Source: Cryptomeria japonica
Taxonomy: Eukaryota > Streptophyta > Pinopsida > Cupressales > Cupressaceae
Direction: 5' to 3'
Assembly: GCF_030272615.1 (NCBI RefSeq)
Contig: NC_081405.1
Span: forward strand, 317,581,541 to 317,645,540
Length of the DNA stretch: 64,000 nucleotides
A model generated the notes under the pieces. That model saw nothing but the letters and a program-made list of their open reading frames with translations. It had not been told where the DNA came from and did no database searches. Numbering within the stretch: the first letter of the stretch is position 1; every line of letters begins with the position of its first letter. Positions 38,776-48,768 of this stretch are shown piece after piece. A program made the position numbers and the translations under genes.

Positions 38776-40504
38776 CTGAAACAAAGAGATAAATATTGTG
38801 TTAGAGCTCTGGGTTATTCCTTTCACTCCTACATACATAAAGCTACTTCTACTATGTATACACTACTATATCAGATTCAGAACATATCAGATCAATGCAG
38901 AAAAGATGCAATGATATATCAGTAAGATCCATGCTTTTATCTAACTCGTTTGTTTCATGTGCAGATACAGGTTTTCATTTCATAAATTTCATGTATGTTG
39001 CTTAAAACAGACTCCCTAAGGGGTTGATCTCAGCATACATATCATTACTCACATAGTGACACTAATCAACTACCAAACAGGAACAAAACCATACCCAAAG
39101 TCCCATGTATTATCACTGAATGACAATGAAAATTTTTGTTCAATGACAACACATATAAGAGTGGATAGGACTACATCCCATGGTGCATAGATGACTAGAG
39201 CCATAATATGAGTAAATACAGTATGGAAGGTTTCAAAAAGACAGTGGGCAACCTCATGAACAGTTCAGAGAAAAGAATATCTGATAGTAAAATCAAGAGC
39301 ATCTTATAGATGGAAGCAAAAGATGTAGATAGCTAAATCTATGTTCATACCTTAAATTGCATTTATAGTTTAAAAGGGGATGACTGAGGACATATACATT
39401 CAAAGAATGGTGAACATTTGATAGAGACAAAAAAAAATCAGTGACTTCCTGTGTAATAAGTTTTTTTAAAGGTATTCACAAAAGTAGCAAAGGACAACAA
39501 AGAAAAATAATAGTAAAACCAATAGAAACATGAGCCATCAAACAATGATGATAGCAGTTACATAGTGTTGGGATACAAAAGGCCCTCATAGAACCCATAC
39601 CATAACAGTCTAGCACAAATCTTATGAATCTGAGCATAATATTGAAGGAGAGTAAATAAAATTGCAACATTGGCAAAAATGATGGTTCATAATCACCATG
39701 AAACCATTATTATCACTATACAAAGAACGGTCAAATTATCACTACAATGCCACATAGAGCAAACCCAGAACATAATAGAAAAGAGGAAGAAATATCAGAA
39801 GATATGAAAGTCACTAATAAGCAGTCTATCAAGAGTTTTATAACATTCAACATAGTCTCAAGGAACTGGGAAAATAATAAACAGAGAAAGATGGTCTCAG
39901 AAAGACACTAAAAGAAGCATCAAATGCAAACATGGGCTGAAAATAATGATTGAGAATAGTAGATTTCCAAAGCAACAGACCATTCAAAATAGTTGAGCAT
40001 TCAGGGTAGCAGTTAGAGCATAGATATTGGTACCACAGTCCATGCAAAGTACAAGACAAAGAATAAGATGACTATCAAAGATGCTAAACAATCCTTGAAA
40101 GTTATCATGTTGGAGTAGCCAAAAGTACAGTCACATGCTATTATGGACAATGAGAGTACAAAGAAGCATAAATCATCACTCAAGGAAGAAGATTACAGTC
40201 CATAAATGACATATCTAAGTTAAAATGGTTACCACTATGATAGTGCAGCATAGGAAAGAGATTTAAAGTTTGGAGCGGAACCAAATGTAGTCAATTGAAA
40301 GTAGAGATTACTAGTATTTACCACAACATTATTAACATATAGTAATGAACACAGTGCAATCCCAAGAAAGTAAATACAATGCTGGGAAAGTATATGTTGG
40401 TCTTCTCATGACCAACATATTTTAGGTAGAGGGCACCCAAGAGTGTAAGTAATCCTAGATAGGGGTAGAAAAGAAATAGTGAGCATCATATGATAGAGCA
40501 TAAT
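38776..40504. other. Possible intron of the host gene; no other feature seen
   Basis: AT-rich on the minus strand, with several short frames of hydrophobic composition (for example 39476-39676 and 39847-40059) that look like chance frames. No second exon with good splice sites was identified. Confidence 0.35.
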
Positions 40505-42260
40505 TGTAATGCCCCACCAGGAACCCTAAAGGAAAACAACACAACTAGGCAACTAAAGGGTGAAATATATATATATTTTTTAAAGATTAAGTGCACTAAT
40601 TATAACCATTGCACGTCTAATAACACAGCGGAAGACTAACACATGATTTCCTAAGGGTTACCAATGAAGATTAATCATAGATTATATTAACACCATGGTT
40701 AATCCAATTGTCCATTTAATTAGATAAAGTAAATGCTTAAGTTCAAAACTACACATACATCTAAAATCCATAATGAAGAAATTAAAGTATTCCAATGTAT
40801 CCAATTTCCATATAACATTTATACATAAGATCAAAGCAACTGAATTAACATACATTCCACTGACATACGATTACAATATCCATAATTACATGGCTTCCAA
40901 AAATGCAACAGATACAAAGTTACAATATCAAGGTTACATAAAAGTTGATACAATGACCACAAGTTCTCAACTGAGCAATGATCACGGACATGAGCTGGTA
41001 CATGAACCATGAACCAAGAAACACCAACGAAGCCTTTCCTCGCCTGGAGATACAATCTAGAACATTCGATGGGAAGTGGCACTACGACCCGACCATGTGA
41101 TCCTGAAATGGAACCACCCCACCGTGCTAGGAGATAGTAGAAAACCCTCAAGCAAGAAAAGTAAGACAAGTACAAAAGAACTACAAGACTCTGAAAACAT
41201 CCATGTGACTCAACTCACAAAACACTAGTGACTCTAAGGAGAGAGTGTTATCGCATAGCTTGATGGTTACTATTGTAGGCCTCCTAGGTCCTAGCTCTCT
41301 ATCCTGGTAACCTCTCCCAGCTTCCGGCTCCAACTAAGTCTCATATGGACCCTACCAATCTTTTTGTGAAGACAAGGTGATAAGTTTGCAATTCTAGGCC
41401 TTCTCGTAACATTATGAGCCCTGTACAAGCACTACACCTATGCACAAGGTATATTATCTTAATTAATATTTATTCTACCCACCCCCTAATCAATTATTAG
41501 GTTATCACTTCTTAACTGAATTTCGATGAGTTATCCTATCATCCACTTTGGGCACGACCCCTATTCGAAAGCCACTCTCTCATAGGACACTAACAAGAAA
41601 GGTCTCTCTACGAGAACTCTATGGCAAAACAGACAACCATAACTAATCCTGACAAACCACAAGTGAATTATACACAATCACTTAGCCAAGATTGACCATC
41701 TGGACAAAGCATAGAATGGCTCGCATCAAGAAGGTTATACAACACCTGACCAAGGAGATATAATAACATAAGACATAATGACAACTCAACCAGAATTGCA
41801 ACGGAATTAAGCTTGACTGCAAACAACATTTACACAAGACCCTAATATAGGCAATCTTTCTTTACAATAGACAAAAGCATAAATAACTTACAAATAAGGA
41901 ATTTCTAGAAGCTAAGAAAACACAACTATTTTAATACAAATCAATAAATGTTGTCATTTGTCTAATAAGATTTAAACCAATCACACAAACATTAATCTCC
42001 TAATGTTTTCAAGCATAAATATAAAATCTCTAAATTTACAAGCTTTTCTGAAAACACCCAAACTATAATTAATTACATTCATAAAATACAATTATAACTA
42101 TAAATTAAATTATATTCATATAATATAATTATATGAATACCTATAAATAATTCCCTTATAATTATATTACATAATATATATTTCTCAACTCAGAATTTAA
42201 AATCCACAGTATTAAAAAAATAATACCAATTACCATAATGTCAAAAAAAAAAAAATAACT

Positions 42261-42263
<3 letters not shown>

Positions 42264-42291
<28 letters not shown>
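42264..42291. repeat. (TA)n microsatellite
   Basis: About 14 uninterrupted TA units. Confidence 0.9.
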
Positions 42292-42415
42292 CATATATTT
42301 AAAAATTCAATTTAAAAACAATTTTTAATACCCTACACAGATATCAAAAATACTGTGTTTTCGGACCGTACCGCAAGGACTCAGGAAGGCAAATTTTAAT
42401 AACCCTATGTCACCG

Positions 42416-42556
42416 TGCTACTCATGGTAGCAAGTACTACCATGGTAGTACTGCTACGTTGCAGTAGCAGGTACTACCACCGGTAGCACTTGCTATTGTC
42501 GGTAGCACTACTACCCTGCGGTAGTAGGTACTACCGCCGGTAGTCGTGCTACCAAA
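42416..42556. repeat. Palindrome-rich GGTAGTA/TACTACC cluster
   Basis: Around a dozen degenerate copies of GGTAGCA, GGTAGTA and their complements TGCTACC and TACTACC alternate over ~140 bp, including inverted pairs such as AGTACTACCATGGTAGTACT. It can fold into several alternative hairpins and occupies a mid-LTR position comparable to the CpG-rich block of the LARD-like LTRs. Confidence 0.75.
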
Positions 42557-42596
42557 GTTTCATGTATTTTTTTAATTTTTTTTTAAAAGACTAATA

Positions 42597-42890
42597 TTTT
42601 TTTTTTATTAGTAAGAGGCCTAAGCCAAGAATTTTATTAATTATTTTTGAAATTTTACATTACTCAACTCATTTGGGCACCGGTACGAAAGAGTGGAGGC
42701 GAGAAAACCTCCAGCCTTGCCCGGGACCGTAGTCCAGATAATCTTTACATCTATATACAATAGTCACAGATTCTAAATAATATAGTAGTACCCCGGGCTA
42801 GGGTGAGCAGGTGGGAGGAATTTTTCTCTCCCATACAAGCCCTTGATTACAATTTTCAATTATCCCTAGACACCTTGATCTTTGGCGTTG
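42597..42890 (-). mobile_element. Possible 5'-truncated LINE 3' end
   Basis: On the minus strand the sequence ends GGCCTCTTACTAATAAAAAAA, a 3' end with a poly-A tail of the type seen in plant L1-like elements. It is preceded by moderately GC-rich sequence including CTGGAGGTTTTCTCGCCTCC. No reverse transcriptase was recognised and no target duplication could be fixed, so this rests on the tail alone; the right limit is a guess. Confidence 0.3.
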
Positions 42891-43963
42891 ATTTTGAGTG
42901 TTGATTGCTTATAAATCCTATTATTTGTCAATAGATAGCCCCGCTTCCCCTACATGGTTAGTATTTCAATAACTTGTAAAAATTGTTAGTAACATTCAGA
43001 TGAAATTTTATCTATCAAGCTAGGAAATATCTTCAGCCAAACATCCTATAAGACTTGTCATTACAGAACTTATACAGAGAAATGTAAACAAAACACTATC
43101 AACAGCGTGGTTAAAACTCCCTCTAAGCTATTTCAAAGTACTTAGCCTCATTTTTCTATTTTATAAAGTAGATATATCATTCATAAGCCGAAATTGTAGA
43201 TAATGTTCCTCCCCTTATCGAAATTTGACCATCCATGGTTATAAATCGCCTGTTTACCACCTCTTGTTAATGCACCCTCTGAGATCTGTCTGATGGCCTT
43301 TCATTTTTAAGGATGAATTTAACCTATATCCTTTCCAAAATATTTGCATGTATGCCACATATAACCCACCCTCTGAGATCTGTCTGATGGCCTTTCATTT
43401 TTAGAAAATTCATCAGCAAATATCAAATGAGTATATAATAGGGAGCCTGAGCACTACAACTGGTTTTCTTAGTCCAAATAAGCCAAACATATGAAAAAAT
43501 TGAAGCCAATTTTTCCCATCCTAATAAGATATCCACCAATATGAATAAATACCATTGTATGAGTGCAGCCAGATGCTTATAAACATGTATAGAGTATATA
43601 TTCATATTAATGAATTTCCAAACAAAGTGCAAATATATTGGTCGTATTTCCCCATCTGTGGGCTTAAACAAAACATTCCATAGTAACTAAAAACAACAGT
43701 TTTATACTATTCTTATAATGTTTATCTAAGTAGGCCTTGAAATTAATAGTTAGAGCATACTATTTTAATATAATTTGAGCCTATTATGTCTATCTTTTTA
43801 GGGTTTAGTAAGATTATTGTCTCCTCCGAAGTCTATGGTTGATCCAAAATTAACATTGTTTTACTAGAAATAGTAATAAGCTAAATATCTAGTATAAGCC
43901 AAATGTATGGTGATAAGGACCGATCAAAATTGTCATATTATCTCACCAAGATCCTACACCCCA
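42891..43963. other. Unassigned DNA with a 37-bp direct repeat
   Basis: No domain recognised. A minus-strand 82-codon frame at 43423-43671 is Trp/Ile-rich with no known motif. The segment CACCCTCTGAGATCTGTC... occurs at 43273-43309 and again at 43367-43403. Confidence 0.5.
43273..43403. repeat. 37-bp direct repeat, two copies 94 bp apart
   Basis: 43273-43309 and 43367-43403 are identical over 37 bp (CACCCTCTGAGATCTGTCTG, then GATGGCC...TTTTTA overlapping it). Perfect identity in an old-looking region suggests recent duplication or slippage. Confidence 0.85.
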
Positions 43964-44438
43964 TCAATCTGAACCAGAAGACGGGGTCACAGCATCCTCA
44001 TCCTCTAAGACCAAGCCCTCTTCCTTGAGGAAGTCCTCAAACTAGGTAGGCCTTGGTGGGTTTCTCACATGAAATAAGTGCAGCATAAAGTTGACATTCC
44101 TGTTAATTTCATTGCTCCTTTGCCTGGTGAAGGCCACAACATCCATAGTGATAATGGGAAATCTAGGAACCAACCTATTGTTTCAGATGAGGACATCATA
44201 GTCTCTGGGTCTTGGGATTGTCCAGTCATTGTCAATGTTGACTAGAACCCTCTCTAGATCACATAAGACTGAGGCAATGAAGAACTCCTTGCACAGAGCT
44301 CTTGTGTCATCCCTTCTCTTGGTGGAAGTGACCATCACAACTAGAAACATGGTAGCCACATCCAAATTGGCTCTGGTTCAGTCTGAATTTGTAAGATAGT
44401 CCAGACTGAGGATAGTCTTTATAGCATCTATAACTAGG
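43964..44438 (-). pseudogene. C-terminal part of an unidentified protein frame, split by Gypsy-1
   Basis: On the minus strand the frame runs on from the Gypsy-1 junction through TLVIDAIKTILSLDYL, DVATMFLVVMVTSTKRRDDT, CDLERVLVNIDNDWTIPRP, RFPIITMDVVAFTRQRS and HVRNPPRP to an acidic tail (FEDFLKEEGLVLEDEDA) and a terminal TGA at 43964-43966. Three internal stops interrupt it, so it is dead. I do not recognise the family. The steady protein-like composition over ~150 codons and the similar frame at 63903-64000 argue that one coding sequence, cellular or from an older transposon, was broken by the insertion. Confidence 0.45.
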
Positions 44439-44440
44439 GT

Positions 44441-44445
44441 ATGAG
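44441..44445. repeat. Possible degenerate target duplication of Gypsy-1, left (ATGAG)
   Basis: ATGAG here against ATGCG at 63898-63902, one mismatch. The first bases of the left LTR (expected TGTAATG) are lost or changed, so the assignment is tentative. Confidence 0.4.
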
Positions 44446-45955
44446 GAAATCAGGAACCCTAAAGGAAAACATCATAATCTATGCAACTAAGGGTGATATA
44501 ATTTTTATTTTTTTTCAATTAAGTGCATGAATTTAAACCTTAGCACACCTAATAACATAGTGGAAGTCTAACACCTGAATTTCCTAAGGGTTACCAACGA
44601 ATATTACTTCGTAAATTAAATATTTAAGATAAAATTTCCACAATGAATGAATTTAAAATACTTAAAGAAATCATATATTATAAAAGAATTAAGTAATTGA
44701 AATAGCATACATTACAATGTTTCTTTGCTTACAATATTCAAAAATACATGTTTTCAAAAAAGAAAATTGCATCATGAGCTAAGATGTTACAAAATGAAAG
44801 TTACATAAAGTTTCTTTTCAAAACCTCTAGTTTTCAACTGAATAATGGTTAGGAGCGTGAATCATGAACCAAGAACATTATCGAAGTCCTTCCTCACCTG
44901 AAGATATGTTCTAGTACATCCAATGGAACCACCCCACCGTGTTGGAGATAGTAGATAACCCTCAAGCAAGCAAAATGAAACAAGAACGAAAGGACTACAA
45001 GACTCCACTTACATTCATGTGACCCAACTCACAAAACACTAGTGACTCTAAGGAGAAAGTGTCATCGCATGTCTTATAGCGAATACCATGGTACAGCCTC
45101 CATAGGTCCCGACCCCCATCCAGGGTTATCCTGGTAACCTCTCCCGAACCTCCGATTCCAACTAAGACTCATGCAGACCTTACCAATCCTCTCACAAAGA
45201 CAAGGTGGTAAGTTTGCCATTCTAGGCCTTCTCGCTACATTATGAGCCCTGTACTAGCGCTCACCTATGTGCGAGGCACATTATTTTATTTAATTTTTTA
45301 TTCTACCCTTCCCTAATCACTTATTAGGTTTTCACTTTCTTAACCAACTTCCAACGGGTTATCCTGTCATCACTTCGGGCACGACCCCCGCTCGAAAGCC
45401 ACTCTCTCTCTTAGGACACTACAGGTTAGTTCTATCTACATAACTCTATGGGGACACAGACAGCCATACCCAATTTTGACCTACCTCGGATGAGAGATAC
45501 ACAATTACTAACCTAAGCTTGACCATTACGAACAACTCATATTGGCTCATTTCCTTAAGGTTATACATCTAAATAACTGGCCAAAACATAGTACACAAGA
45601 CATACTGACAACATGATTTAATGTGCTTAGTTGCGACCACCATATAAACAAGGTAATCTTACGTACCAACACCTATCACAAAATTAACTTGCAATACGAA
45701 TATACATTGTCAAGACACAAAGAACAATTTGGATTGGTATAACACAAAATTTTACACTTATTAACATGTTTAAGAGTTCAGTTACTCTTGTTAACTTCTA
45801 TAGGTATGCAATCCCAATAATTTCCACTTATACCATAGATTAAGATTAAAAATAGATATATTTATTTCATCAAGGAAGTCTTACAATAAGACATAATACA
45901 TTTCTTCATAGAATAATGTCTTTATTTTTATTTTTATTTACACTAGAGTGTTACA

Positions 45956-46351
45956 TCATTCTTCTGAAAAAAATGGAGAAGTGCACTCGTCAGAATCTAC
46001 ATGATCTAAAGGAGTATATCCTTCAGACTTTCTTTCACTCAGGGGAAAGTACCCCACAGACTCATTATCACTTAAGGGGGTATACCCCTCCGACGAGTCT
46101 GAACTTATAACTATCGGCTTTTCTGACAAGCACTCTAGCTTGGGTTCTTTTCCTTTCTCAATAGTAACTTCTTTAGTTGGACTCTGAATAGGACCTTTTT
46201 CTATCTCTTTGCTCTCTTTAGGAGCTGGGTTCTCTTCAGCAGGGTTGTCATCCACAGCAGGCTTGACAGGTGTCAAAGAATCTTTCTTAACTTTCAAGTA
46301 GTGAGCATAACCTGCAATGGATTTGCGTGCTGTCTGTTTAACTCGTACCAT
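45956..46351 (-). CDS. LTR-encoded protein with histone H3 tail-like N-terminus
   Basis: 131 residues, sense to the element. After Met, residues 1-15 match the H3 tail in exact register at 10 positions: R2, K4, Q5, T6, A7, R8, K9, S10, G13 and A15, including an uninterrupted KQTARKS. The rest is unrelated to histones: a Lys-rich stretch (20-30), a disordered Pro/Glu/Lys region (30-78), IVIS followed by SDSSE at 80-88 (resembling a SUMO-interaction motif), and three 11-residue repeats at 88-98, 99-109 and 110-120 built on GY(T/F)PL. There is no histone fold. The ATG is ~560 bp downstream of the LTR TATA box, so it would lie in the 5' leader of the element RNA, upstream of gag. Known biology: chromodomains bind methylated H3K9. 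Inference: the protein may mimic the H3 tail towards chromatin readers or writers. Expression is unknown, and this copy sits in an old 3' LTR. Confidence 0.6.
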   Translation of the reverse strand: MVRVKQTARKSIAGYAHYLKVKKDSLTPVKPAVDDNPAEENPAPKESKEIEKGPIQSPTKEVTIEKGKEPKLECLSEKPIVISSDSSEGYTPLSDNESVGYFPLSERKSEGYTPLDHVDSDECTSPFFSEE

Positions 46352-46908
46352 CTCTGTAACGTATCAATAGTAAACTTTTACTTCCCAGACTTCCCTAGAG
46401 CTATGTCTAATAAATCTTAATAACTAGGTTTTGAACGCATCCATACATTTCTTCCATATAATAACAAGTGTGCAATTTGAACTTAAACACTATTCCACTT
46501 CTATAGTCCTAACGTAATCACAACTTCTACTATATGATTTTATTTAACAATCCCTAATGATAACTAAAACATAACCATAACTATTTCATAAGCAAGACAA
46601 TAAACATGACATATAACAGAGATTGTAAATATTGATGATCGTAAACTAAGAAATTCTTGACCTATTGAAACGTTGATCAATGTGCAAGACCTTAACAACC
46701 TTTCGCCAATAAATGCGCCTTTCTTGCGATCCTTTTCACCAATACTTTCCAACTCTATCAAAACAAAACAACTCTCTTGATATTATCAAAACAATATCCT
46801 TTCTACTAAAAAAAAACAACTCTCTAACTCTATTCTTCTTTCTACAATCCACTGTCCTTCCTTGGATGGTCAAAATGACTTGTCTCCCTTTCCTCTCTAC
46901 TCCCACCA

Positions 46909-46917
46909 CTATTTATA
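46909..46917 (-). promoter_or_regulatory. TATA box of the Gypsy-1 3' LTR
   Basis: TATAAATAG on the element strand, conserved in the other LTR at 62084-62092. It sets U3 at about 1.8 kb and places the H3-like frame within R/U5. Confidence 0.6.
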
Positions 46918-47461
46918 CTAAAAACCATCCATCGCTTCTCCTAAATCTGGGGCTTAGTAATAGTCATTAACTAAAACTCTTTTACCACCAACTCTTCTTG
47001 TTCCTCCACGTAAGGAGTCCATCTCCAGTTAACTATAGCTCTTTGCGCTCCTTGTTCGGGATTATAACAATTATTGGCTGGGTGGACAGATTGGTATATT
47101 ACATCAAACACTTATGTGTTTGCATTCAACGAAATGTGTGTTTAATCTGCCAGGTCTTTGAGTCAACTAAGGTTTATGTTTCAGTCTTCACCTTACGTGC
47201 CAGTCTATTTCCCTCCTCAATCGACCAATCTGCAGTTAGATGCAAACGAACTACAGCTCATGGAAAAACTGGACTTGGAGAAGTGGTTGTTTATCACTTT
47301 GAAACAGCGAGAGGGCGAGAGGGCGAGAGGTGTCATTGCTGACTGTAGTGTTAATGGAGGAAACCTCTCATTACCCGCTGACTGCAGTGTTGATGGAGTA
47401 TGTTGTATATGAAGGAGGAGGGTAGTCGGTGGTAATACCAACCCCATCCTATATTAAGGGG

Positions 47462-47487
47462 GGTGGTCGATATTACCATCGACCACC
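47462..47487. repeat. Perfect hairpin in Gypsy-1 U3
   Basis: GGTGGTCGAT, 6-base loop, ATCGACCACC. Conserved without change in the right LTR (62629-62654) although the flanks have diverged. Confidence 0.8.
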
Positions 47488-48733
47488 GTTTACCTACTAC
47501 AAACTATAACCCCCGCCACCTCCTATAAAATTGAATCTGTTTTCTTTGTTTTAATATAATTTCATTATTATATTTTAATAATTAATTAATAACTTTCATT
47601 TTAATATTTAAACATTAATCTGCCTAGCAATTTTACGTTTAAATATATAAATATATACTTTGTTTTCAAATGCTTATAACTAATGACCCCTTTTTTTTTA
47701 TATAGATTTATATTCGAACAATCGAATTATATATATATATATATAACTTGTTCGAAATGCTTATTAAATATAATATCTCTTTATAATTCTAACTTTATAC
47801 ATGCATAATCCAAAAACACAATAATCCGATGGGTGATATCAACTACTGATAATACGATCACCTTATCTTAACTCCAATAACTAATTATAAGTGACTATTG
47901 CCCTCCGAGTATATTATGTCCTTACATATATTCAAATGGTCAAATTGCAAATATCAAGCTAACAAGTTGATAAAATTCATATCAACTCATACCAAGATAG
48001 TAACTCGTCCTTTATAAACAATATTAAGTCACTAGATCACTTGATTCTTTTTCCTCCAATTACCAAAACTACTCTGTACTCTTATAGATGTAATAAACAT
48101 AACAATTACCAATGACATACAAAAATTGGGAACACTAGACCCACAAACTGAGCAAGCATCATGTGACTTTTATAAAGATCAAACATTAAAATATGAAGAC
48201 CAAACCAATTGACAGAACGACCAACTGAAGGCACTCACCTGAGTGTAACTAACTAAAAATAGGGTCAACTACTATCTCCTTCACTTCCATCAAAAAATTT
48301 AAGGCACACTCAAACCTGTGTAGCCAGGTGGAGACGGTACCCCGTACCTACCCGGTACTTGTACCTACAACATCCTGCATCACTGACCACACATGCATAT
48401 ATATATATATAGAAATTTCAACATACACACCGATGAAGGAGAATCGCGACGTTCCCTGTCTCACTGAGATGAGCGAAGGAAAATCGTCCCCTTGCATCCC
48501 ATACACTCACAGATACACAATACATAGTGCATAGATGAAGTAAAGAGTCAGTACGTAGCAATGAACCATATAATGCCATAAAACATAAGTACATAATTAC
48601 TGCAAATAAATCATATATCTCATAATCAGATAAAACATAGAACAATGTTATATAATTTTGAATAACAAATGATAATGTATCCACTGAGAATAACAAGAAC
48701 AAAATATCAGTTTAAACGAGTAGGGGTACTACA

Positions 48734-48744
48734 TTCTCCCCTCC
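48734..48744 (-). other. Gypsy-1 polypurine tract
   Basis: GGAGGGGAGAA on the element strand, directly before the 3' LTR. Confidence 0.88.
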
Positions 48745-48768
48745 AAGACTAGGCTTACTCCTAGAAGC

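Larger units (their letters stand above)
40505..42596 (-). mobile_element. Truncated Gypsy-type LTR of a third subfamily
   Basis: It starts TGTAATGCCCCACCAGGAACC and is homologous in blocks to the Gypsy-1 LTR: the AACCCTAAAGGAAAAC start, the GATGGGAAGTG/ACCACCCCACCGTGCT block near 41070-41130, and the TATCCTGGTAACCTCTCCC block near 41300. Homology fades after about 41600. No matching GTACTACA end follows, so the LTR is cut near the poly-T at 42597. It contains a (TA)n run (42264-42291) and a palindrome-rich cluster (42416-42556). Orientation follows its relatives. Confidence 0.7.
44446..48733 (-). repeat. Gypsy-1 3' LTR (left)
   Basis: About 4288 bp, ending GGGGTACTACA before the polypurine tract. 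Its left terminus lacks the TGTAATG start found in the right LTR. It contains the 131-residue H3-like frame (45956-46351), a TATA box (46909-46917) and a 10-bp-stem hairpin (47462-47487). Confidence 0.9.

Noticed and set aside
48328-48702. Overlapping plus and minus frames near the Gypsy-1 LTR end, repeated at 63492-63866
   Set aside because: Conserved only because the two LTRs are paralogous; they contain a TA-microsatellite-encoded stretch and no domain.
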